From NCBI GenBank assembly GCA_013812465.1, contig JACCTK010000429.1, positions 1 to 6,505 on the forward strand: 6,505 nt of DNA, in the 5' to 3' direction. Under the pieces are notes generated by a model. That model saw only the letters and a list, made by a program, of their open reading frames with translations. It was not told the DNA's origin and made no database searches. Shown one piece after another: positions 1 to 5,701 of this stretch. The first letter of the stretch is position 1. Every line of letters starts with the position of its first letter. The DNA is from Actinomycetota bacterium (GTDB lineage Bacteria > Actinomycetota > Thermoleophilia > Gaiellales > Gaiellaceae). Both the position numbers and the translations under genes were made by a program.

Positions 1-831
1 TTCGTCGCGCGCAAGAACGTCCTCAAGTACGACGACGTGATGAACACGCAGCGCCTCGTCATCTACGACCAGCGCCGCCGCGTGCTCGAGGGCGAGGATC
101 TGTCCGACGAGGTGCGGAGCTGGATCACGGAGACGGTCGAGGCCGGGGTCGCCCAGCTCACCGACTCCGAGTTCGCCGAGGACTGGGATCTCGTCGGCCT
201 CGTCACGCACATGCAGTCGCTCTCCGGGACGGACATCACGGTCGACGAGCTGCGCGAGGAGGTCGACGTGACCGATCGCGCCGCGCTGAGCGAGGAGTTC
301 GTCGAGGACGCGCTCGAGACGTATGCCGAGCGCGAGCAGGCGCTCGGGGCCGATCTCGCGCGCGAGGTCGAGCGCTACGTCATCCTCCAGGTCGTCGATC
401 ACCGCTGGCGCGAGCACCTGGAGTCGATGGACTACTTGCGCGAAGGCGTCCACCTGCGCGCATTCGCGCAGAAGGACCCGCTCGTCGAGTATCGCGGGGA
501 GGGCCACATCCTCTTCGAGGAGCTCTCAGGGACGATCCGCGAAGAGGTCGTCTTCACGCTCTTCCACGTCTCGGTGCAGATCGAGCAGCCGGCCCTGGAG
601 CCGATCCAGGCTCACGATGGCGACCTCCGCTACGAGCACGAGACCTCCGCAGGGGCTGACGCGATCGCCGCCGCAGGCGCCGGGGCCGCGACCGCGGTCG
701 CCACGCCGCCCCCTCGCTCCTCCTCTCTCCCGATTCAGCAGCAGGTCGTGAACGAGCACAAGGATGTCGGACGAAACGACCCTTGCTGGTGCGGCTCGGG
801 CAAGAAGTTCAAGAAGTGCCACGGCGCGTGA
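1..831 (+). CDS. secA: Preprotein translocase ATPase SecA, C-terminal part (5' end outside window)
   Basis: SecA is the cytoplasmic ATPase that drives unfolded preproteins through the SecYEG channel. Only the last 276 residues are present; full-length family members run to roughly 850-950, so the nucleotide-binding domains lie upstream of the window. The reading frame is open from base 1 and begins FVARKNVLKYDDVMNTQR, a family hallmark in the helical scaffold region. The helical wing/scaffold part follows, including DHRWREHLESMDYLREGVHL (about 394-453) and FAQKDPLVEYRGEG (about 463-504). An Ala-rich, low-conservation linker (about 640-740) leads to the C-terminal SEC-C zinc motif, GRNDPCWCGSGKKFKKCHG, whose Cys-Cys-Cys-His ligands are all present. 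In the family this tail binds zinc and contacts SecB or the ribosome. The stop is TGA at 829-831. The gene converges on a minus-strand gene ending 11 bases away. Identity is certain; the truncation is due only to the window edge. Confidence 0.97.
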   Translation, partial: FVARKNVLKYDDVMNTQRLVIYDQRRRVLEGEDLSDEVRSWITETVEAGVAQLTDSEFAEDWDLVGLVTHMQSLSGTDITVDELREEVDVTDRAALSEEFVEDALETYAEREQALGADLAREVERYVILQVVDHRWREHLESMDYLREGVHLRAFAQKDPLVEYRGEGHILFEELSGTIREEVVFTLFHVSVQIEQPALEPIQAHDGDLRYEHETSAGADAIAAAGAGAATAVATPPPRSSSLPIQQQVVNEHKDVGRNDPCWCGSGKKFKKCHGA

Positions 832-842
832 CGCCCGCGGCG

Positions 843-1136
843 CTAGCCGACGAACACCTCCGACACGTAGACGCCCCACGCGCCGTAGACGAGCGCGGTC
901 AGGAGGAACCAGCGCCAAGGACGACCGCGGCCGCACACGGCCAGAGCGAACGTCGCAAGCGCGGGAAGGAGGCCGAGGCCAGCGATCACGAGCTGCACCA
1001 GGCCGGGAGTGCTGCACTCGCTCCACGCCTCGTTCGAGCAGTCCACCCAGCGCCAGACGTAGGCGACGTGGAAGGCGAAGCCAGCCGCGAGGAAGGCGAA
1101 GACGCCCGGGAGCACGAACGATCGTGGATCGCGCAT
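843..1136 (-). CDS. Small three-helix membrane protein, unknown function
   Basis: This is a 97-residue hydrophobic protein I do not recognise. Three membrane segments are visible at about residues 7-29, 44-67 and 75-95. The first loop (about 30-43) holds two cysteines, C33 and C41, eight residues apart. If that loop faces outward they could form a disulphide, but this is inference. I chose the ATG at 1134-1136 over the longer in-frame start at 1205 for three reasons. The longer version adds an Ala/Ser-rich stretch that only reads antisense to the upstream gene's coding sequence. The ATG sits four bases after that gene's stop codon. A purine-rich AAAGG lies nine bases before it. The tight spacing implies co-transcription, and perhaps translational coupling, with the zinc-ribbon membrane protein (2037-1141), so the two products may act together in the membrane. 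The TAG stop at 843-845 lies 11 bases from the end of convergent secA. Confidence 0.72.
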   Translation of the reverse strand: MRDPRSFVLPGVFAFLAAGFAFHVAYVWRWVDCSNEAWSECSTPGLVQLVIAGLGLLPALATFALAVCGRGRPWRWFLLTALVYGAWGVYVSEVFVG

Positions 1137-1140
1137 TCTC

Positions 1141-2037
1141 CTACGCCTTTCCACAGCTGCCGCAGAAGAGGACGCCGACGCGGCGGCGATCGCCGCAGCT
1201 TCCACACGAGCCTGCGACGATCCGGCCGCAGCCTTCGCAGCTCGAGTTGTCGGTGACGGGGAACCCGCAGAACGGGCACTCGCCCTTTCGCACGCGGCGC
1301 AGGGGGATCCGCCGCTGCAGATATCGCTGCAGGGCCCAGAACGTCACGAAGGTCAGCGCGATCCCTGCCGCGGACAGCACCACCGGGCCGGTGTCTCGCC
1401 ATTCGACGTAGTCCTCGATGTAGTCGCCGGCGAGCACGAGCGAGAGCACCACTGCCGCTCCGACTCCTGCGAGCGCAAGCGTGAAGTACCGCGACCCGCG
1501 GAGTCCGATGACCAAGCCGTACGCAAGACCCAGGGCGACCAGGCTGAGGGCCAGGCGCAGGAAGAACGTCAAGCGAGCTTCCCGCTGCTGCCGCTGACTC
1601 TGCTCGTCGAAGTAGCGGTCGCTGGCAGCTTGAGCGGCAGGCTCTGTCGCCGCCACGCGTTGTTGCGCCGCCGCAAGGCGGGCGTCCGCCGAGGCCAGCG
1701 CCTCTTCGGCTCGGCGGTAGTCGGCCTCGAGATCGGGTGCGGGCTGTCCCGCATCGAGCGCCGTCCGGTAGCGCTCGCGCGTGAACTCGAGGTTGGAGAA
1801 CGCTTGTGTCCGTGCTGTCTGCGCGGCGGCGAGCTCCTGGTCGGCTGCCTGGTTCGAGTCGATCGCCGCCTCCTCGGAGACCGTGTACGACGGCGCCTCG
1901 TAGTACGTGTCCCGGGTGTCGAGCTTGCCGTACGCCCAGACGAGCCCGATGAGCAGGAAGATCCCGAGCACTACCGCGAGGAACTTCTCTCCTCTGGTGG
2001 TCTGGATCTCGTCGTGGTCGAGCGCATGCGTGGTCAC
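1141..2037 (-). CDS. Membrane protein with coiled coil and C-terminal double zinc ribbon, unknown function
   Basis: This 298-residue protein has a clear architecture but no function I can name. Residues 1-17 are a short polar N-terminus and 18-37 form the first membrane helix. Residues 60-155 are Ala/Glu/Gln/Arg-rich with heptad-like spacing, consistent with a long coiled coil. Three more helices follow at about 156-178, 183-204 and 217-238. A basic stretch (QRRIPLRRVRKGE) then leads to four cysteine pairs: CPFCG (254-258), CEGCG (267-271), CGSCG (278-282) and CGSCG (292-296). That is the pattern of two zinc ribbons. By the positive-inside rule the zinc ribbons are cytoplasmic and the coiled coil extracytoplasmic. 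The start is GTG at 2035-2037, preceded by AGGGGAG about five bases upstream, a good ribosome binding site. The 97-residue membrane gene begins four bases after this gene's stop, so the pair forms an operon. Zinc ribbons of this type often mediate protein contacts, so a scaffold or sensor is possible but unproven. Confidence 0.85.
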   Translation of the reverse strand: MTTHALDHDEIQTTRGEKFLAVVLGIFLLIGLVWAYGKLDTRDTYYEAPSYTVSEEAAIDSNQAADQELAAAQTARTQAFSNLEFTRERYRTALDAGQPAPDLEADYRRAEEALASADARLAAAQQRVAATEPAAQAASDRYFDEQSQRQQREARLTFFLRLALSLVALGLAYGLVIGLRGSRYFTLALAGVGAAVVLSLVLAGDYIEDYVEWRDTGPVVLSAAGIALTFVTFWALQRYLQRRIPLRRVRKGECPFCGFPVTDNSSCEGCGRIVAGSCGSCGDRRRVGVLFCGSCGKA

Positions 2038-2060
2038 GTTCGCTCCCCTTTCTCCGTTTC

Positions 2061-2228
2061 AGAGGCTCGAGGTGAAATTCACGGTGGGCCAGATGACGGC
2101 CACGACACGGCGCCGAATCGCCACCCTCCCTCGCCGTCCAGGCTCACCAGCCTGCACGACGAGTGAGTGCGTCGCCCGGCTTGGTCGTAACCGCCCCCGG
2201 CTGCGCGTCAATTTCACTTCGAGCCTCT
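2061..2228. repeat. 23-bp imperfect inverted repeat bounding a 168-bp segment
   Basis: The left arm is 2061-2083 and the right arm is 2206-2228. The right arm equals the reverse complement of the left at 21 of 23 positions; mismatches pair 2080 with 2209 and 2071 with 2218. The arms lie 122 bases apart and face outward, with AGAGGCTCGA at the left edge and TCGAGCCTCT at the right. The right arm contains the last four codons and the stop of the XRE-type regulator gene; the left arm sits just upstream of the zinc-ribbon gene's ribosome binding site. A 6-bp hairpin with a four-base loop (2139-2154) lies inside. No flanking direct repeat is evident. It could be the ends of a small non-autonomous mobile element, an inverted duplication, or a long-range RNA stem. 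No coding sequence in the 176-base gap 2038-2213 is convincing. Confidence 0.6.
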
Positions 2229-2501
2229 CGGTCTGAGCCGAACCTCGAGCTCGCAGTCGAGCGCGCTCGTGATCCGAAGGAGGGTGTCGATACGAGGTGG
2301 TCGTCCCCCCGATTCGAGTCGCGCGATCGCCGACTGCGTCGTGCCCGTCAGCTCGGCGAGCTGACTCTGCGAGAGGCCGAGCTCCCGTCGACGCCCCGCG
2401 ACCTGCTCGGCGATCTGCGCGAAGAACCAGCCGTCGTCGCCGACATGCGCGATGCGCTCACGGAGCCGATCGATGGTCTTGTCGCCAGTTCGCTCTCGCA
2501 T
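2214..2501 (-). CDS. XRE-family helix-turn-helix regulator, HigA-like (orphan antitoxin candidate)
   Basis: This is a 95-residue DNA-binding protein. A helical N-terminus (about 1-35, containing KTIDRLRERIAHVGDD) precedes a Cro/C1-type domain. The helix-turn-helix reads LSQSQLAELTGTTQSAIARL (44-63), followed by ESGGRPPRIDTLLRITSAL, typical of XRE proteins. The overall plan, with an HTH near the C-terminus and an ending like LEVRLRP, matches antitoxins of HigBA/RelE-type modules. In such modules a small RNase toxin gene normally lies just upstream. Here the 116 bases upstream, to the stop of the PAP2 gene, encode nothing, so the partner is missing. I chose the ATG at 2499-2501; an in-frame TTG at 2511-2513 would add four residues but lies within the palindrome. 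The ribosome binding site is weak (GAG about seven bases upstream). The final four codons and the stop fall in an inverted-repeat arm. The protein probably represses its own promoter through the palindrome at 2505-2540. DNA binding is well supported; the antitoxin role is inference. Confidence 0.88.
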   Translation of the reverse strand: MRERTGDKTIDRLRERIAHVGDDGWFFAQIAEQVAGRRRELGLSQSQLAELTGTTQSAIARLESGGRPPRIDTLLRITSALDCELEVRLRPRGSK

Positions 2502-2504
2502 CTG

Positions 2505-2540
2505 ATATCTCAATCTCGCTATATAGCAGACTTGAGATAT
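2505..2540. promoter_or_regulatory. Composite palindromic operator upstream of the HTH regulator
   Basis: Two perfect 9-bp arms (ATATCTCAA at 2505-2513 and TTGAGATAT at 2532-2540) flank a perfect 10-bp central palindrome (GCTATATAGC, 2518-2527). All are centred on the same point between 2522 and 2523. The four bases on each side between arm and core do not pair. This is the most AT-rich patch in the window and begins three bases before the regulator's ATG. XRE-type antitoxins commonly bind such dyads at their own promoter, so autorepression is the natural reading. Binding itself is inference. Confidence 0.7.
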
Positions 2541-2548
2541 GAGCGCAA
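2520..2548 (-). promoter_or_regulatory. Putative sigma-70-type promoter of the HTH regulator
   Basis: Read on the minus strand, TTGCGC (2548-2543) is followed by exactly 17 bases and then TATATA (2525-2520). Only the TTG core of the -35 matches consensus; the -10 matches four of six positions. Transcription would start about 15 bases before the ATG at 2501. The -10 lies at the centre of the 36-bp palindrome, so a bound regulator would occlude it. Confidence 0.5.
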
Positions 2549-2597
2549 TGGCGACTCACTCCTAGGGGCTTGCCCAAAGTCCGTCGTCGGCGCTTGG

Positions 2598-2619
2598 AGG
2601 GCGAGGCGAGCCTCGCCCT
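2598..2619. repeat. GC-rich perfect hairpin at the 3' end of the PAP2 gene
   Basis: AGGGCGAGG (2598-2606) and CCTCGCCCT (2611-2619) are perfect complements around a four-base loop, overlapping the PAP2 gene's stop codon (complement of 2618-2620). On the minus strand the stem is followed by CCAAGCGCCG with no T-run, so it is not a canonical intrinsic terminator. It could still slow polymerase or protect the mRNA 3' end. It could also be one copy of a dispersed palindromic (REP-like) repeat. No second copy is in the window. Confidence 0.5.
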
Positions 2620-3529
2620 ACGAGCTCTCTGCGAGCGGCTCCTTCGTGCTGAACCGCGGCGCGACCACTGCCGCGATCCCTCCGATGAGCACCAGCACGG
2701 GGACGACGTTGCTCCAACCCCTCGGCTCGATCACCTGCAGGGAGACGAGACCCCAGGCGATCATCGCGAAGCCGAGGGAGACGCTGATCACGGTTCGCGT
2801 GGGAGGCGCGGCAGCAGCGCGCGGCTCCCGCCCGCCGTGCAGGACGGCGGCGACCCCGGCCGCGAGCCCGAACGTGAGCGTGCCGACGATGCAGTCAAGG
2901 ACGTAGTGGTTGCCGGTTCCGACGATGATCACGAAAACCAGAACGGGGTAGGCGAGCGTCGCCCAGGCAAAAGGCGAGCGGGGCGCGAGCCAGAGCGAGG
3001 CGGCCGCGATGAAGACCGCGAAGCCGAAGTGCTGGCTGGCGATCGCAGCCGTCGAGTTGTGAATCAACGTGTCGATCGATCCGGCGAGCTCGCCCTGCTC
3101 GGGCGCTGGCCCAAAGCCGAGCTCGGAGATCCAATGCGGTGGCGCGAGGGGATAGAGGCCGATGGCGAGGAGCGCCGGCAGGAACGACACGGCGTAGATG
3201 GTGCGCAGCCGTGCGTACCGCTCGGGCGCGTAGACGCAGGCGGCCGCGAAGAATCCGAACAGCGCCGGAACGTGGATGCCTGTGTACAGCCATTCGAGAA
3301 TGCCGTCGACCGGCGCCGCCGCGCCGAAGCGGACGAAGGGGCCTTCGACGTCGAGCCCGAGGGCGCCCTCCAACTCTCGAACCGAGCGAGCGTTGGCGAG
3401 CGAGGTCTCGACCGTTCCCTCGAGCGGGATGCGCGCCGCTTGCCAGGCGATCAGGACCAGCGCGACGATTCCCAGCTCGACCCCGACCGGATGGCGCGTT
3501 CGCGCTTTTCTTCCAAGAGATGCGATCAC
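2618..3529 (-). CDS. PAP2-superfamily integral membrane phosphatase/phosphotransferase (IPC-synthase-like)
   Basis: This is a 303-residue polytopic membrane protein. Hydrophobic segments lie at about 17-35, 83-102, 110-128, 163-181, 186-203, 213-231, 247-266 and 271-290. The family core is readable in order: SVRELEGALGLDVEGP (49-64), typical of the actinobacterial PAP2/inositol-phosphorylceramide-synthase-like group; YPLAPPHW (126-133); SQHFGFAV (165-172, candidate catalytic H167); and GTGNHYVLDCIVG (204-216, with H208 and D212). PAP2 enzymes use these histidines and the aspartate to cleave or transfer lipid-linked phosphate at the membrane surface; the substrate here is unknown. The second motif is unusual, with SQH where relatives mostly have PSLH or PSMH. 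The start is GTG at 3527-3529, the only upstream in-frame choice, with GGAAAGGT 12 bases before it. It is divergent from prfB across 83 bases, and the regulator gene lies downstream on the same strand. Confidence in the superfamily is high; the exact activity is open. Confidence 0.86.
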   Translation of the reverse strand: MIASLGRKARTRHPVGVELGIVALVLIAWQAARIPLEGTVETSLANARSVRELEGALGLDVEGPFVRFGAAAPVDGILEWLYTGIHVPALFGFFAAACVYAPERYARLRTIYAVSFLPALLAIGLYPLAPPHWISELGFGPAPEQGELAGSIDTLIHNSTAAIASQHFGFAVFIAAASLWLAPRSPFAWATLAYPVLVFVIIVGTGNHYVLDCIVGTLTFGLAAGVAAVLHGGREPRAAAAPPTRTVISVSLGFAMIAWGLVSLQVIEPRGWSNVVPVLVLIGGIAAVVAPRFSTKEPLAESS

Positions 3530-3576
3530 GGTGCCCGACTGACCTTTCCCCGAACCTGCTCCGGCAAAGCACCAGA

Positions 3577-3604
3577 TTTACACAACAGCGCCCTCGGCTA
3601 CCCT
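3577..3604 (+). promoter_or_regulatory. Putative prfB promoter giving a leaderless transcript
   Basis: TTTACA (3577-3582) differs from the -35 consensus by one base. After 16 bases comes TACCCT (3599-3604), which keeps only the TA...T positions of a -10 box, a degeneracy common in high-GC actinobacteria. The prfB ATG begins eight bases later, so transcription would start at or within a base or two of the initiation codon. No Shine-Dalgarno sequence is present before that ATG, which fits leaderless translation. Confidence 0.42.
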
Positions 3605-3612
3605 CTTTGCGC

Positions 3613-4720
3613 ATGGCGGAGACGACGCAGAGCCTCGACCAGCGGCTCGAGGAGATCGGAGCCCAGCTCGCCTGGGTCCGTGATTATCTTTGACCCGGAG
3701 GCGTTAGCGCGCGGACAAGTGGGGCTCGAGGAGGCGATGGGCGCGCCCGGCTTCTGGGACGACCAGGCCCAGGCTGCGCGGATATCGACCGAGCACGCGC
3801 GCACCACCCGCAAGCTCGAGCGCTACGAGCGCCTAAGACGTGAGTACGAAGACGCGAAGGAGCTCGCCTCCTTCGGCGAGGGGGAGCTCGGAGCGGAGAT
3901 TGCCGAGATCGTCGACTCCCTCGAGGGCGAGCTCGGGCGCCTGCAGGAGGATGCGCTCTTCAACGGGAAGTACGACACGGGCGATGCGATCCTCGAGATC
4001 CACGCGGGCACGGGTGGCACCGACGCCCAGGACTGGGCGGAGATGCTTCTCCGCATGTACCTGCGCTGGGCGTCCGACCGCGGGTTCGAGCACGAGCTGC
4101 TCGAGGCGAGCCCGGGCGAGGAAGCGGGTTTGAAGTCAGCCACAGTGGCGGTTCGAGGCGAGAACGCGTACGGCGTTCTCAGGGCCGAGCGCGGAGTTCA
4201 CCGCCTCGTGCGTCAGTCGCCCTTCGACGCCTCGCACCGCCGACACACCGCGTTCTCGCAGGTCGTCGTCGCGCCGCTCCTCCCGGACGACGCTCCGATC
4301 GAGATCGACGAGTCCGATCTCAGGATCGACACCTACCGCGCGAGCGGCGCCGGCGGCCAGCACGTGAACAAGACCGACAGCGCGGTCAGGATCACGCACC
4401 TTCCGAGCGGCATCGTCGTCCAATGCCAGAACGAGCGCTCGCAGACGTCGAACAAGCAAACGGCGCTCCGGATCCTGCGCTCGCGCCTCACCGAGCTCGA
4501 TGAGGAGAAGCGCGAAGCCGAGTTGGCGCGGGAGCGGGGCGCGGCGCAGGACATCGGCTTCGGGAGTCAAATTCGCTCCTACGTGCTCCACCCCTACCAG
4601 CTGGTGAAGGATCACCGAACCGACCACGAGGTCGGGAACATCCAGTCTGTCCTGGACGGCGCGCTCGACGGCTTCGTCCACTCCTACCTCCTTGCCAAGG
4701 CGGCGGGCAAGGTGCTATGA
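3613..4720 (+). CDS. prfB: Peptide chain release factor 2 (RF2), requires programmed +1 frameshift
   Basis: RF2 recognises UGA and UAA stop codons and triggers hydrolysis of the finished peptide in the ribosome. The gene is in two frames. The first is ATG at 3613 to CTT at 3688-3690 (26 codons, ending WVRDYL), then TGA. The second resumes in the +1 frame with GAC at 3692-3694 (DPEALARGQVGLEEAMG) and runs to TGA at 4718-4720. The joined product is 368 residues, close to E. coli RF2 (365). The stop-reading tripeptide is SPF (202-204), diagnostic of RF2 rather than RF1. The catalytic GGQ is at 247-249 in RASGAGGQHVNKTDSAVR, and its Gln is the usual PrmC methylation target. The N-terminal helical domain includes GFWDDQAQA. 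The low-RF2-dependent frameshift provides feedback control of RF2 level. Homology in the +1 frame also extends upstream as a long open frame in the antisense of the PAP2 gene, but that part is not RF2. The gene is intact, not a pseudogene. Confidence 0.97.
3685..3694 (+). promoter_or_regulatory. RF2 programmed +1 frameshift site (TATCTTTGAC)
   Basis: The decamer TAT CTT TGA C matches the classical bacterial RF2 recoding site. The P-site leucine tRNA on CTT slips one base to TTT, the in-frame TGA is skipped, and GAC is read next. When RF2 is scarce the TGA is decoded slowly and slippage wins; when RF2 is plentiful termination wins. The E. coli site has an AGGGGG stimulator three bases before CTT. 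Here that position reads CGTGAT, which lacks the purine core, so the Shine-Dalgarno-like stimulator appears weak or absent. Confidence 0.93.
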
Positions 4721-4733
4721 GAGAAATGGTAGG

Positions 4734-4754
4734 GGCCGCGGTCGCGAAGCGGCC
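4734..4754 (+). terminator. Weak terminator-like hairpin after prfB
   Basis: GGCCGC (4734-4739) pairs perfectly with GCGGCC (4749-4754) around a nine-base loop, starting 14 bases after the prfB stop. The stem is followed by GACTTTAGG, only a three-base T-run. It may contribute to termination of prfB, perhaps together with the larger hairpin just downstream, but it is not a strong intrinsic terminator. Confidence 0.3.
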
Positions 4755-4770
4755 GACTTTAGGGATGTTC

Positions 4771-4810
4771 GCGCGGCAGGAGTCCGCGCGAGCGGACTCT
4801 TGCCTTGCGC
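4771..4810 (+). other. Strong hairpin with GCGA tetraloop between prfB and ftsE
   Basis: GGCAGGAGTCCGC (4775-4787) and GCGGACTCTTGCC (4792-4804) form a 13-bp stem with one G-U pair, closed by GCGA, a GNRA tetraloop. A further GCGC/GCGC helix (4771-4774 with 4807-4810) extends it past a two-base bulge. The distal side is followed by AGGTGAAAAG rather than a T-run. It lies 130 bases upstream of the ftsE ATG preferred here, inside the 219-base gap 4721-4939, which otherwise shows no convincing gene. It could be a terminator of prfB, an RNA-processing or stability element, or a leader structure for ftsEX. Confidence 0.55.
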
Positions 4811-4939
4811 AGGTGAAAAGTCCTCTGAGCAGCCGAGATGTCAGCTAGACTCGGCGCTTCCCGAGAACCGGAGCAGCCTTCGCAGGCTGCGTCTCCCCTC
4901 AGCCCGGTGCTTGACTACGACTCTCAGACACACGCGACT

Positions 4940-5697
<758 letters not shown>

Positions 5698-5701
<4 letters not shown>

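Noticed and set aside
832..842. Bidirectional terminator between convergent secA and the 97-residue gene
   Set aside because: The 11-base gap and its flanks give only short 4-bp pairings without T-runs; nothing convincing is present.
2091..2236. Possible small + strand peptide gene starting at ATG 2093 between the inverted-repeat arms
   Set aside because: Its Arg-rich translation has no recognisable features and no clear ribosome binding site, and it runs antisense into the end of the HTH gene.
2570..3691. Long + strand open frame continuous with the second half of prfB, suggesting a 716-residue fusion protein
   Set aside because: It is the antisense of the PAP2 gene, with low-complexity Arg/Asp/Glu-rich translation. 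RF2 homology in that frame begins only at the frameshift point 3692, and the true N-terminus is in the 3613 frame.
3691..3693. In-frame TGA making prfB look like a pseudogene
   Set aside because: It sits exactly in the TATCTTTGAC recoding context, and the +1 frame continues with full RF2 homology, so it is programmed frameshifting.
4721..4837. SRP RNA, tmRNA or another known structured RNA in the prfB-ftsE gap
   Set aside because: The conserved SRP GGAAGG-type loop core and the tmRNA tRNA-like ends are absent; only local hairpins are seen.
4846..4916. Possible ftsE promoter elements TAGACT (4846-4851) and TTGACT (4911-4916)
   Set aside because: Neither has a partner hexamer at acceptable spacing (TAGACT lacks a -35; the -10 region for TTGACT reads GCGACT), so I do not call a promoter.
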